Assembly: GCF_000208745.1 (NCBI RefSeq)
Contig: NC_030858.1
Span: 17,047,470 to 17,111,469, forward strand
Direction: 5' to 3'
Length of the DNA stretch: 64,000 bases
From: Theobroma cacao
Taxonomy: Eukaryota > Streptophyta > Magnoliopsida > Malvales > Malvaceae
Shown piece after piece: positions 11,101 through 22,339 of this stretch. The notes under the pieces were generated by a model that was not told the DNA's origin, did no database searches, and saw nothing but the letters and a program-made list of their open reading frames with translations. The stretch's first letter is position 1, and every line of letters begins with the position of its first letter. The position numbers and the translations under genes are program-made.

Positions 11101-12497
11101 GTGTATTGTTAAATCACTGTTTCTTAAATCTCATGGATAATAAGAGAGCTGTGATGATACCTTGCTCTTTTTTTACCCTGATGATAGTTTGCTGCTTGTG
11201 TTTGTGATTAAGTAGCTTTAGAGACTCATTTCTTCGTAGTAACATTTGGAGGTTCATGAAAAATGGTTGGTGCCAAAACCTTAAAGAGATTTTGCTTTTA
11301 AAAGCTTGTGTGTATAAGTTGGCATTCTGAATCTGACTAGTTGCTTCATATTTGAGTATTTAACTTTATAAATTTTGCCTGATTTGAAATTTTCTCGCCC
11401 AAGTCAAATCTTTTAATATATTTGCTTCACTTACAGGTGTTTTTTAGTTTTTTTTTTCTTTTCATGCTGCATGAGTTTTTAGCGTTCAATTTTTGTTGGA
11501 ATTTGAAGGGTGTGTGAGATTTTTATATTGCTTTGCATGCTTGGGCATTTGTGGTTCTTTCTTAAATTATAGCATTTCATGATGTGCTTTATTCATGGTT
11601 ATTACTCCTCTCTCTCTCCCTCCCTTCCTCTTTGGCTGTTGTCTTTGATGATAAGTGGTGTTTAATCTTGAGGGCCAACTGATTTTTGGTTCTTGTGAAT
11701 GGTACATATTATGGGCAATGGTTTTCTTTGAGAGTGTTAAGAATAAATATTCATCACAGATCTAACATCAAGTGTTGTGTTATTGCAGACAAAGAAACCA
11801 TTTCAAAGAGTGAACATTGATGAGGTAGTATTTGTTGATAGAAGGCTTGAAGATAATTCATACTGGGCGAAGGTATAAACTATATGCTGCCTTGGTTGCT
11901 TTCCTTTTTAATGTTCCATTATTTTGCTATTATATAATTTGTATTTTTGGTCACTTGCAAAATCTTCACAGGATGGCGCTGGAAACGGATATGGTGCAAA
12001 AGCACAAGAAGTTCTAGGGCAAGTAAGAGGAAGGTATGTGTATATACGGTCATGTGCGAACATCTGGATGTATGTACATTTGGAACCAAAAGCGCATCAT
12101 TAGGTCTGCCTGATCTGTGTCTTGAGTCCACATTCATAAGGAGCGATAGCTCTTTAACTAGCACTATTTGTGAAGCAAAGACTACAATGAGGCATATACA
12201 CATTTGTTAATATCATTTGTGATCCATTCCCTGTCAAAGGGTTGATATTTTGCTGGAAATGACTTTTATGTTTCTTTTTTTTTTATTTTCCTGTGTTTTT
12301 GCGGTTTGGGAGTGGATGGATTTTGCAATAATATGCTTAAGCTAAATGGTTGAGAAATTTCTAATGCAATTGTTTCTAATTGTAAATGCAGGGATTTTCG
12401 GCATGAGAAGACCAAGAAGAAGCGTGGAAGCTATAGAGGAGGACAAATTGATCTGCAGTCTCACTCGATAAAATTCAATTATTCTGATGATGAATAA
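8180..12497 (+). CDS. LisH / SRP40 C-terminal domain nucleolar phosphoprotein (NOLC1-like)
   Basis: Exons: 8180-8314, 9444-9508, 9901-9941, 10035-10885, 11789-11872, 11972-12033, 12392-12497. All introns are GT-AG, all phases fit, and 447 codons end in TAA. Residues about 12-45 (NPHQKSLLLLSVAQFLESNS…) form a LisH motif. The middle, about 90-360, alternates Lys-rich blocks (KRKKKRG, KEKKKKSK, KGKKKKKIK, KAKKKKKDD, KKRKRLD) with acidic Ser-rich stretches, as in Nopp140/SRP40. Residues about 369-447 (PFQRVNIDEVVF…YWAKDG…FRHEKTKKKRGSYRGG…SIKFNYSDDE) are the SRP40 C-terminal domain. Related proteins act in the nucleolus and Cajal bodies in snoRNP and ribosome assembly; that role is inferred. In-frame ATGs at 8012, 8099 and 8108 could extend the N terminus. 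I prefer 8180 because it sits just before the LisH motif and follows the possible TATA box. Confidence 0.92.
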
Positions 12498-13547
12498 CTG
12501 GGGACTTTCTGGTGCATGATGAGTTATTCCTTTGTCATTTTCATACTTTTTGAGAAAATATGGAATATTTAATGGATCACAATATGATAATTCTTGTGTT
12601 CCTCTGTCAACTCTTCTGTATCTTAAAAAATTGTCTTAGTTTTCTGGCTCGAAGATCTGTAGCTAATTGAATCAAATATTTATGATTTGTTCTCTTTAGT
12701 TCAAAACGTTACCTTCACCTTTTATTGCGAGTAATGAAGCAAATTGTTGTTTTGTTCCATTGATAGGGAGCTGCTTCATTTTCTAGTGCAAAGTATGCAT
12801 TTTAATGCTGCCTGCCTGACGTGTGAATGTGGGGATACATATGGGATTCTGGGTTCTTCGTGCCTTTGCATATGTATCAATAAGAAAAAATAATTGATTC
12901 ATAATAATGAAAGAGCAGAATGTAGTTTGTTTGATTTATTGGAAAGGTATTAAAGAATATGCAAAGATAAATACAAAATAATTAGTTTACTCTTAAATAA
13001 AGTTGGTAGTTTAGGACTATAATAAAAATTTTAATATATGTATATATATATATATATCTTCTTTACATTAAATCTAAAAGTTTTAAATTTATAAAAGAAA
13101 AAATCTTATTATTTCAATAAAAAGTTAAGTATTAAAATGAGATATTATCTGTCTTTCTTTTTTCGGATAATTGAGATATCATCTGACATTTATGACGTAT
13201 TGTCCGTGAATTTTACAAATTAAGTTGGGTATTGGATGGTTCTTAAAGTAAAAAGCAAGGAGTGTTTTATACAATAATAAAAAGAGTAAATTTCACCCTC
13301 ACTATTTGTGGTTTCAATTTTTTTCTTATTGTATTCTTACTTTTTTTTTTTTTTTACAGTTAGCACATTGTGAATATATTTTTTTTTCGAGACCCTACAG
13401 ATGACTTCTATTTTCACAAAAGGTTAAGTTAATAATTTTGTCTGATAAGACTGTAAAAATACTTTTGAATGTGAACAAATAGATTAATTTTGATCTGAAA
13501 ATATGTTGGCAATTTTATTAGGTAAAATTAATAATCTAACCTCTAGT
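12498..13547. other. 3' flank and AT-rich intergenic DNA
   Basis: The first ~400 bases hold the 3' UTR of the nucleolar gene. A 10-bp inverted repeat (GATACATATG … CATATGTATC) at 12834-12880 could form a hairpin. A TA microsatellite lies at 13036-13057. No coding signal is seen. Confidence 0.5.
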
Positions 13548-13748
13548 GTCATGGATCTCACAACAGTAAAAGATTGAAGTAGTTTTGAATATATAAACAT
13601 GAGTTTTCCTTCAGTTATTATTGTATGTAAGATCCCATAAAAGATATAAAGGTCGAAGTAGACTCAAACCAATGTAAGAGATAAAATATCATGGATCTCA
13701 CAAATAAGGTGGTTCTTAGGTATTTAAATATGAGCCTTCCTCTACCCA
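13548..13748. repeat. Pair of ~65-bp direct repeats
   Basis: GTCATGGATCTCACAA… at 13548-13617 and ATCATGGATCTCACAA… at 13689-13748 share the start, an ATATAAA-like centre and ATGAG(T/C)(T/C)TTCCT near the end. They could be remains of a small LTR pair, but I see no primer-binding site. Confidence 0.4.
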
Positions 13749-14150
13749 ACAAGTAGGAACATAAATTACATGATGTAAATTAGGAAAAACAGATATCCAT
13801 AGAGTGTCAATTGCAAAAAACGAAATTACAAGTCACCATATGAAAAAAGTTAAGGCCACAATGTCAATTACAAGTCGCCATATGAAAAAAGTTAAAAACC
13901 ACAATGGGCTGGTGACATCAAGTAGGAACATAGGTTGCATGCTGTTAATTGGGAAAAATAGATATCCAGAGAGTGCTAATTGCAAAAAAAAAACCAAAAA
14001 AAAAATTACAAGTCGCCATAAGAAAAAAGCTAAAACCATAATAAGTATAGGTGGAGTTTATCCTGTGTTAATTGTAAAAAAGGAAATTACAAATCGCAAT
14101 TTGAAAAATGTTAAAACCACAATAAGTATAAGTGGAGTTTATCTTGATAA
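13748..14150. repeat. Tandem duplication with a four-times repeated ~40-bp block
   Basis: CAAGTAGGAACATA… at 13748-13862 is repeated at 13919-14044 with a poly-A insertion. Inside it, ATTACAAGTCGCCATATGAA followed by AAAAGTTAAA and ACCACAAT recurs near 13824, 13868, 14006 and 14084. The open frame across it (13804-14154) is only a product of the repeat. Confidence 0.7.
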
Positions 14151-14159
14151 ATAATAAAA

Positions 14160-15243
14160 GATAAAGTTCAAATTTACCACTTTACTTAAAACGATCGATC
14201 GAATATACCACTCATCTTTTTAAAGATGCAATTTTAATAGTCAAAAGTTTATAAAAAAATTCCATTAAAAAATAAAGAAATCTTTTACTAAATATTTTAA
14301 TTTTTGATCATAATTAAATTAAATTAAATTAGGAAGTACAATGATAAAATTGCACTTGATAAAAAAATGAATGGTGAACTTGACCCATGGTCATAAAAAG
14401 ACTAATAAATTTGGATCTTATCCCAAATAATATTTTTAAACAAGTAAAACATAAATTTAATCTTTGTGATAATAAAATGCATAATCTTTTAGTTGAATAA
14501 CCTTTTTTGGGATAGTCTCTAATTCTTATCTCTGTAGTGTTAATTAACTAATGGACTTGACTAATCCTTTAATGTCTTAGCCTTTCTCTTCTTAACGTTT
14601 AACTTGCTTTTGTTTTAAGGCTAAATAAAGATTTTTGCTAATAGAATACCTGTAGACTGAAGCACACACGTTAAACACTAAATGAGGTATGGTTTATTAT
14701 CATAAAAAAATAATATAGAATTAACAATCTCTTCTTTTTTTTATAGTGACAAAACACTCCTTGATAAAAGCGTAACACCAATTAGATTCAAAAGAATATA
14801 AATAGTCTATGTGTGTTTGTATCAAAGTAATATCAAAATACTAACTTATTTATATATGCACGGTTAGGGAAATTTTGAAAAAGAAAATAGAGACATTTAA
14901 TATCAAAACTCTTCTTGAATACGTGCAATAATATTTAAAGAATCATAAAAAGTCAAAACAACATAAAAACTCCCATGTTTAGTAGACACAACAACAGAAG
15001 AGATATTTTTCATTTCTCATTTCTCCAAAGAATATAAAGCTCCCCCTTTATCATTCAACTTCTCCTATTTTTGTAAGAATAAAAAAAGCTTAAAGAGAAA
15101 TATACTGCATAATAAAGATCATGCAATATCATATGCTGCAGTATGATTACACATACACATATATCAAATGTCACTAGAATCATATATATGATTCTATGCA
15201 AGTCATAAGGTGTAAGCACACAAAAAGTTATCACGATCAACTA
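14160..15243. other. AT-rich intergenic DNA, possible small inverted-repeat element
   Basis: AAGTTCAAATTTACCACT at 14165 and the reverse complement of a GGTGAACTTGACCC stretch at 14372-14386 are loosely inverted, so 14160-14390 may be a MITE. GATCGATCGA lies at about 14192. Nothing coding is recognised to 15243. Confidence 0.3.
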
Positions 15244-15900
15244 CTATCCTATGCGTGAACCAAAATTCTCGAGTTGGTGAAGTTTTTTCATCAAAACTTT
15301 GAGATCAAGGTTTAGATTAACATGGAAGTCTAGAGAGGTCGTCAGCAAGAGAGATTCCAAGATTAGGATTCTATTAAAAGCCATCATAAAAACAAGGTCG
15401 AGAAGATTAGGATTATAGATATCCCTTTCGACTTCACCCAACCTTATTTTAATGTACTCCAATATTGTGTTAAATTCTTCAAGTCTGTTAATAATAAAAT
15501 TCATATTTTTCTCCATTCTTTTTACAGCTCTAGGTATGACCTCAAGTGTTAATGCATGTTGCCTTTCTTTTGCAAATGATTGTGAAAATGAAGGAGTGAT
15601 AACTTGAACTACAAGCTATTCTTCACAGTTTGAGATTTTCTTAACTTCTTCCCTTTTTTCCAACTTGTATTGCATTGAGTGAAAGGATTTGGTTCCATAG
15701 ATAATAGCTAATTGAGTAAGTTTAAGACTGTATCTCTCACTCAAAACACCTTTGTTCATGGCAATAATAGTAATGATATTTGCATAAGGAAGAGCACCTT
15801 TCTCAAACCTTTATAAAACGTGACTAAGTACTCTTTGCTTTTCATCTTCTTTATTAGCTTCACTCTTTATCTTCTCAAATTTTCATACTTTAGTATTTAA
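15244..15900 (-). pseudogene. Decayed ORF of a retroelement-associated protein
   Basis: The minus strand from about 15800 to 15244 reads as a broken coding region of roughly 180 codons, with YSLKLTQLAIIYGTKSF and RLEEFNTILEYIKIRLGEVERD and one internal stop near 15615. The helical C-terminal part resembles in style the end of the ORF at 22340-23710. I suspect the same broad class of retroelement accessory proteins but cannot name it. It lies just before a copia LTR end. Confidence 0.35.
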
Positions 15901-16014
15901 GGTTAGTCTTAAAACATTCTTATTTTTAACTCTACTTTAAAAGATCAAATTTTTATTTAAGAAACCAATTCACCCCTCTCTTGATTACTTTACTTTAAGC
16001 TTCTTTATCTAACA
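15900..16014 (+). repeat. 3' end of a copia-type LTR (left border unclear)
   Basis: AATTCACCCCTCTCTTGATT at 15967-15986 and the terminal ATCTAACA at 16014 match the style of plant copia LTR ends. The end at 30481-30531 has the same ATTCACCC…CCTCTTG block. A primer-binding site follows at once. Confidence 0.6.
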
Positions 16015-16016
16015 AT

Positions 16017-16028
16017 TGGTATCAGAGC
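16017..16028 (+). other. Primer-binding site (TGGTATCAGAGC)
   Basis: A perfect 12-base complement to the 3' end of initiator methionine tRNA, two bases after the LTR end. It marks the start of the internal region of a Ty1/copia element. Confidence 0.85.
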
Positions 16029-16093
16029 TTGGTTCTCAAGTTTGCAGGTTTAATGACCTTTGAGTGATATAAAAGAAAGATTAAAGTAACAAA

Positions 16094-17167
16094 GATGGCA
16101 CTTTCAAGCTTTTTGGGGGAAGGTTAGTCCATGATAAGGCCTCCTCTATTTTCAAAAGAAAACTACATCTTTTGAAAAATGGGGTTTGAAAATTTTATTT
16201 AATCTATTTATCTAGATTTATGGGATATCATTAAAGAAGGACCCCATGTTCTTAGTAAATTTGTAAAAAGTATAAGAGTGATTAAAACTAGAGCTGAATG
16301 GGATGATTAAGACAAAAAATCAATTCAACTGAATCACGAGGCAGTAACAGCTTTGCAGTGTGCACTTAATGAAAGTGAATTTAATATGTTAGCAATGTAT
16401 ACATCAGCTAAGGAGATTTGAGATACCTTAGAAAACTGTTGTGAAGGATCTAGCCAAATAAAGGAGTCCAAAATTGGATTGTTGCCTCTAGATTATGACT
16501 TTTTTTAAGATGAAGGGGGAAGAACCAATAAAAGAAATGTATGAGATGATTACCAAAATAATAGGTGGATTAAAAGCTTTAGGAAAGGAGTTTCCCAATG
16601 CCCAATTAGTTAAGAAAATCCTTTATAGTCTTCTAGATCATGGAAACCTAAGGTTACAAGTATAGAAAAAGCTAAGAATTTGAACAACCTTAACCTATAT
16701 GAGCTGTTAGTTCTCTTCTCACTTATGAGATGACACTAAATTATGAGAGTGTAAGAGATGAAGCACTTAGAAAAGATAACAAATAAAAGGGTTTTGCTCT
16801 TAAAGCTACCCAAGAAGATGAAGAAAAGAGTATAGAGAATGATGAAGAAGAAGATTAGGAAGTAACCTTGTTAACTAAGAAGTTCAATAGATCTTTAAGA
16901 AACAAATAAGGTGGTAAAGTTAAAAGACCTTTTAAGAGAGATGAATCAAAAGGAAACCTAAGGAAAAAGCCACAAAATGGAGAATCAAGCAAAGATCACA
17001 TCATTTGTTATGAGTGCAAAAAATTGAGACATACCGAATATGAATGTACTAATGTCAAGAGAAGTTATCCAAAGCATGCAAAGAAAAAGGTAATGAAAGC
17101 TACTTGGAGCGATGAAGATGAGTCATAAAGTGAAGAGGATAAGGATGTTGCAAATATTTGCCTTATG
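16094..17167 (+). pseudogene. Copia (SIRE-like) gag, broken
   Basis: Starting at ATGGCACTTTCAAGC near 16094, the + strand gives a decayed gag of the UBN2 type. Visible blocks are ALQCALNESEFNML, ENCCEGSSQIKESK and YELLVLFSLM. A complete zinc knuckle CX2CX4HX4C (CYECKKLRHTEYEC) is at 17006-17047. There are many in-frame stops. The acidic stretch after it is interrupted by the LTR at 17168 and resumes in frame at 19869. Confidence 0.8.
17163..17167 (+). repeat. Target-site duplication TTATG (left)
   Basis: Matches TTATG at 19864-19868 exactly and flanks the LTR on both sides. Confidence 0.85.
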
Positions 17168-17840
17168 TGTCACAGCCTAAATTCCCGGGCCATGACCGGC
17201 ACATGGGCCCAATGGGCATAGCCCACTAAGCCCAAGCAAGCCTCTTTATGCAATTTTGTTTATCATTCCCATCCATCATCTTTAAAATGAAGTGTTGTAA
17301 CTCTCAAAAGTAAATGTTTTAGTAATATTTTATAACAACTGAATATTCATTTTTATATTATATCAAAGTACTGTCATCATCAATCCAACATATACATACT
17401 TCATTTTTAACATGATTCTTAGTAGTTTACATTACATATACATATTTACAAGTAATAGACTCGAGACCGTCAGCAGAGTGACTCTAGATGAAGATACAGC
17501 TACTGAGATGCCATAGTACCTACCAAGAAGACGAGCATATGTATGCGACTCAATCTAGGTCCCAACTACCTCCAAATCTGAAAACATGAATTTTAAAAAC
17601 GTGAGTACGAAACTCAGTGAGTGAACATAAGAAGGGAACAAGCAATCAATAAGAAGAATTTGGAAATCATGATGCACTTGTTTCAAAAACAATGCAATTG
17701 ATTTAATTTCTTACTAAAAACCCCTCATTTCAAACTTTGATTAATAACCTCATAGTGTTGCAACAACCCATGATCAATCCATGAAGTTAAATGGGTGAAA
17801 AATATGTCAAAAACCGAATAAGGTAGCATGCAGGGCATAA

Positions 17841-18140
17841 TGTTTCTCGTTGCAGCGAGAAATAGTATTAGTTTCTAGCATATATCCCGTTACAGAAGTC
17901 AAATTGACCTGATTTTTAGACCATTAGAAAGCTAAGAGGCAGGGCTACAACTTTGATGTTTACCACTTTTCCCAGTTCGGAAGGGAACATGGTAAAAATC
18001 TTCATCAAAATGAAAGCACTGCACTAGAACCTGAGAGTTTCTCACTGTAGCGAGATTTATTTTCGTTGCAGCGAGTTTTCTGCTGTCAAAACATAACGTT
18101 CCTCACTGCAACGAGAAAGCATTCTCGCTGCAGTGAGAAG
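17841..18140. repeat. Five CTCGCTGCAGCGAG-type palindromes
   Basis: Palindromic cores lie at about 17845-17860, 18041-18054, 18063-18075, 18102-18115 and 18124-18137. Each is a variant of CTCGCTGCAGCGAG, mostly with C-to-T or G-to-A changes, as expected from decay of methylated cytosines. Confidence 0.75.
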
Positions 18141-18360
18141 CAGGGCACCTAAGTGAAAAAGGGACCTCTTTTGCACAAAAAATCCATTTGGTGCTGCAAT
18201 AAAGATCAATTTGCAAGAAAATAGGAATTTCTCAAGATTCATCATGCCAAATTTCACATGCATTTCAATCATATATCATATTCATGAACTTTCATTTCAT
18301 AAGCATAGATATGCATAAATACATAGATAAACATCAATATCATCATAATCACACCCGGCT

Positions 18361-18575
18361 CATGTGCATCCCCCCACATCGTGCACATAGCCGGCGCCAT
18401 TGTGTGCATCCCCCCACATCGTGCACATAGCCGGAGCCATCGTGTGTATCCCCCCACATCGTGTACAATCAGTGCCATTGTGTACATCCCCCCACATCGT
18501 GCACACGGGCACTATCATCATCCATCTCCCACACCACCATCATCACCGGCATGTGCATCCACCCACATCGTGCAC
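18361..18575. repeat. 40-bp minisatellite
   Basis: The core CCCCCCACATCGTG recurs at about 18370, 18410, 18450 and 18489 (periods 40, 40, 39), with a degenerate fifth near 18555. Between cores is a variable CACATAGCCGG(C/A)GCCAT stretch. Open frames on both strands here are artefacts of the repeat. Confidence 0.85.
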
Positions 18576-18617
18576 ACACACGATTATAATCATCATACAC
18601 AATATCAATTATCATGC

Positions 18618-18622
<5 letters not shown>

Positions 18623-18666
<44 letters not shown>
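18623..18666. repeat. (AT)n microsatellite
   Basis: About 22 uninterrupted AT units directly after the minisatellite. Confidence 0.9.
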
Positions 18667-18668
<2 letters not shown>

Positions 18669-19863
18669 TCATAATACAATAGTGCATGAATCCATAACAA
18701 CCACATATCACAACATAAAACCATTTAGCAAAAGCTTGTTCCCAAGGCACTTGTTTTAAGAAAAAGTTGTATAAAATCATTCAAATGCTTTGTACAAAAC
18801 AATCACATTCCCAAAATGATTTTGAAATGCAGTTCACTCACCAGTATTGCTGAACCTCTAATCGACTCTAACCTCCACTAATGGTTCAAATGGGCAAGTG
18901 AGGCCTTGTTGGAACCTATACACACACAACATCACAGCCAATCCAATTTACATTAATATCACTCCAAAAGCTAGTTACTAATTCAAATTCTTCTAGTCAT
19001 TCCTAATTGGCTTTCAACTATATCAAATGGCTACTCCTTGCACTACTCTAATCACACTAAAAATGAATAAACAACTCAACAATAAAACAACTTATAATCC
19101 CAATTACTAGCCATTATCAACAACTTAAAACCAAGCCTAGTTCATCACTCACCTTACGGTTTCTTTGTAGTTAAATTATCTTCCAATAGCTTCCAAACAA
19201 TTGTGAAAAATCTCTCGTTCTCTCTCTAAACCTCCAACTAGTGAGAGAAAGTGTTGAACAAGGACTTTTTGAGGGTTTTAAAGTGAGAGAGTGAAAAAGC
19301 ACAAGGGTTCTAGTCAAAAGGGCACAAAGGTATAAAAATTAGAGCTAGAGAGAAAAAGTTGTGAAAGTTTCATATCAAGCTTCCATGGAGGATGGAAGCA
19401 ACATGAGATGGAAGAAGAAGAAGAAGAAGGAGCTACTAGAGAATGAAAAGCTGCTAGAAGAAAATGATATTTATAGCTCAAGCTTATCCATTCCACTTGA
19501 AATTACGAAAATGCCCTTAGCACATTAACTTGTTCTCCTTCAATCCTTGGTGCAATCTTTTTACTCTTTTGATACTAAAACAAGTCCATAATAGTCTAGA
19601 CATGCTCGGGTTTAAGAAACTTAAAAATATTTACCCGAGATGAAAAATGATCATTTTGCCCTTATGGTGAAATTATTGAAACTTCTAATTTTCTTCGTGT
19701 TTTCATCATTACACATTATTTATTCGGTCTTATGCCTATCTAGACCTTAAAATATCATAAAACCTTCTTCTGGGAGCTTTTTAGAGGAAATGACAAAACT
19801 ACCCCTAGCCCGTGTTATTGGGTCTATGCGTAGTTATGAGCCTATAGGGGTTGAGGTCTCACA

Positions 19864-19868
19864 TTATG
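19864..19868 (+). repeat. Target-site duplication TTATG (right)
   Basis: Exact partner of 17163-17167. Confidence 0.85.
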
Positions 19869-20830
19869 ACTCTTGATGATCACAAGAATGAAGAAGATTA
19901 TTTGAAATCAAGTTCACATAAAAAGGAATTATATACCTTGAGGGTGAATGTTCAAGCCACATAATCGGTGTCAAAAAGCAAATTGTGGACTTGAAAGCAA
20001 AAGAAGAAGATATGATATTTGAGGACAACTTAAAAAGTAAAGGTGAAGAAAGTCATGTTATCACTTCTATGGCCATTGACTTCATTGCAACAACCTCCAA
20101 CAAAGGATAATCAAGTGTGAAGCCTCCAACTTTCAAGGTTGAGAATGACATATATTGGAAAAATAAAATGAAGTTATTTGTTCAAGTAAATGACTATGAA
20201 GTTTGAAAGATAATTGAAAATGGTTCACTCAAGTTAACCAAGAAAATGGGTGAATGGGACAAAAATGACTTAAAAGTACTAAAACTCAATGCCAAAGTCA
20301 TGCACATCCTTTTTTCTGCACTTCGAGATAAAAAATACAACAAAGTCTTTGTGTGTGATAGCTTTAAAGAAATATTGGAAAAATTAGAAAAGTTGTATGG
20401 AGAAAAAAAGAATTAGAAAAAGAAGATTGTGAGAGCTATTGTTCAACAAGTGACAAGGAAACTAAAGAAGATGAGTCAAGTAAAATCCAATCCTCAAACA
20501 AAGAATGGAAGGTAAACTCTTCAACTTGTGGATTCTTTTCTTATTCATTTGGAGAATTGGAAGATGCTTTTAAAGATCTAACTTGTAAGTTTGAGAAAAC
20601 AAATTTAAGACACAAAGAAAAGATTTCAAAATTTAGTGTTGAAAATGAGTTTTTGAGGAATGCAAAAATTGATATGCAAAATGAAAATAAAAGATTGAAA
20701 ATAGATTTTAAATTTTTCTCAAAAGAGTCTTGATATTTTAGGAAAAGAAAATAAAAAATTGAAAAATGCCTTTGATACTTGCAAAAAGAAAATGATTAAG
20801 TAGGCACCAAAAATTAAATTCAAGAATAAA
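19869..20830 (+). pseudogene. Copia gag continuation containing a second gag N-terminus
   Basis: 19869-20100 continues the acidic segment of the first gag. At about 20120-20400 a second UBN2-type N-terminal block appears (PPTFKVENDIYWKNKMKLF, EWDKNDLKVLKLNAKVMHIL, EILEKLEKLYGEKK). After 20430 comes the coiled-coil segment usual after the zinc knuckle in SIRE-like elements (GELEDAFKDLTCKFEKTNLR…). The region is therefore chimeric: two different gag copies are joined. Stops are frequent. Confidence 0.6.
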
Positions 20831-21655
20831 TAAATTCTCACTTTTATTATTAAATGGATTCATAGAATACTTTATTGATTTATGCATGCATGTAAGAAAT
20901 ATCTACCTTATAGAGGTAAACAAGTATATATAGCAAAAAAGGACTTTGTGTGTTGAGACTAACAAGAAGGATCCAAAGAAACTTGATACTAAAAACAAAT
21001 GAAAATGATTTTTGTAGGTACGCTAAAGCAAGGAAGAACAAAATCTTGAAGTTTAAATGTTCTCTAGACACGCAATGAAAATGGTGATTCATAAAGTGAA
21101 CAAGCTTATTTCATGATAACTTGTTGATGATGAGATAAAGACAATGGTGATGGAATCTTGATGAATTGTCTAATATCTTGATGAGCAAAAAATTCAACAA
21201 GTTGAGGAAGAAACAAAAACTACTCATCCTAAAAAGGAGAAACTATGCAAGTCTTGAATACAAGAGAAATGCTCAAAGATTTGGCATGAAAAAACACTAG
21301 ATGATACAACATATCAACAAGTGTGTCATCGAGGCTTAACAAAGATAAGCAAGGTGAGGTTCTTGATCAAAAGCTCTATAGGCCTACAACTAGTTCATTA
21401 CTTTACTTAACCATAAGTAGACTAAACATAAGCCTTAGTTTAGAACGGATGGACATGCCCTAGATATATCTTTCTGCCTAATATTGTGATATGTTGATTA
21501 TTAAAATGAAAGTGTGTGCTTAATTGTTGCATTCATATCCTTTCATGCATGAACGTCACCCAAGCCAAAAGAGCTATGTTGTTGAACTTATTCTATCTCT
21601 CAAAAAGGTACTTTGCACTTATTTTGAAATAAAGACTTTAAATTTTCAAAAGGTT
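20831..21655. other. Unclassified retroelement-like DNA
   Basis: No domain is recognisable. The sequence resembles decayed internal or leader DNA of LTR elements, and only short frames occur. Confidence 0.35.
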
Positions 21656-21669
21656 CAAGTCATAAGTCT

Positions 21670-21985
21670 GATTCTCTAGAATCGATCTCTACTCACACAA
21701 GAATCGATTTTTCGAGAAACAGAATGCTTTTGATTGTTTTTCAAATACCTAGAATCAATCTCTCATCATATGAGAATCAATGTTTCAAAAATACAAAAAA
21801 CCCTTAAAAGTTTTCAAAGTATAAGAATCAATCTTTTTCTATCACAAATCGATTCTAAGGATTTTAGAATGTTTTTTAATTATTTTCAAGTCAAAGAATC
21901 GATGTCTTATACTCTAAAAACCAATTCTTAAAGAATCGTGAGAACTTTACAGGAGTTAGGGCATAAGAATCGACCACAAAAACAC
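21670..21985. repeat. AGAATCGATTCT-type palindrome array
   Basis: Half sites AGAATCGAT or their complement occur near 21678, 21711, 21751, 21778, 21831, 21845, 21895, 21935 and 21967, in pairs separated by about 15-25 bases, with CAGAATG…TTT spacers. Layout matches the palindrome arrays in the LTRs at 28690-30531 and 31154-32557, so this is probably LTR or leader DNA of the element whose ORF starts at 22361. Confidence 0.65.
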
Positions 21986-22339
21986 CAAAAGTCAATTCCA
22001 AATCGTTAAAAAGAAAAAGCGTTTGAACTTCAAACTTTAAAACATGATTTTTCTTCATAAAAAATCCTACCAACAACCTTCAAACAACATAATTCTTCAA
22101 AATGCTTTCCCCAAAAACTTTGATTCCTAAAAAAGCAACCTTTGGGCATTGAAAAATTTGAATCTTTTCAACAAAATCTTCCAAATTTTGGATGATAAAT
22201 AGGGGTTCTCATTGTCATCTGTCAAAACATAAAAACCCATTTTCTTGAGAAAGAAAGAGTCAGTTAAAAGTACAAAGAATTGATTCTCAAACTTTAGACT
22301 CTCAATTCTCTAACTCCAAATAGCCTTCAAAGTCAATTC

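Larger units (their letters stand above)
17168..19863 (+). mobile_element. Solo LTR, 2696 bp, inserted in the copia gag
   Basis: It begins TGTCACAGCC and ends GGTCTCACA, flanked by a perfect 5-bp TTATG duplication. The copia gag reading continues across the empty site. I find no primer-binding site, polypurine tract or second LTR, so a solo LTR is the simplest reading. The first ~70 bases resemble, inverted, the sequence ending at 27889. Inside are five TTCTCGCTGCAGCGAGAA-like palindromes (17841-18140), a 40-bp minisatellite (18361-18570) and an AT microsatellite (18623-18666). Orientation is unproven. Confidence 0.8.

Noticed and set aside
18361..18575. Regular 40-bp spacing resembling a CRISPR array
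   Set aside because: Spacers are themselves similar, the unit is inside an LTR of a plant genome, and there are no cas genes.
18381..18780. Open frames on both strands rich in His, Pro, Tyr-Ile repeats
   Set aside because: They only translate the 40-bp minisatellite and the AT microsatellite; no independent coding signal.
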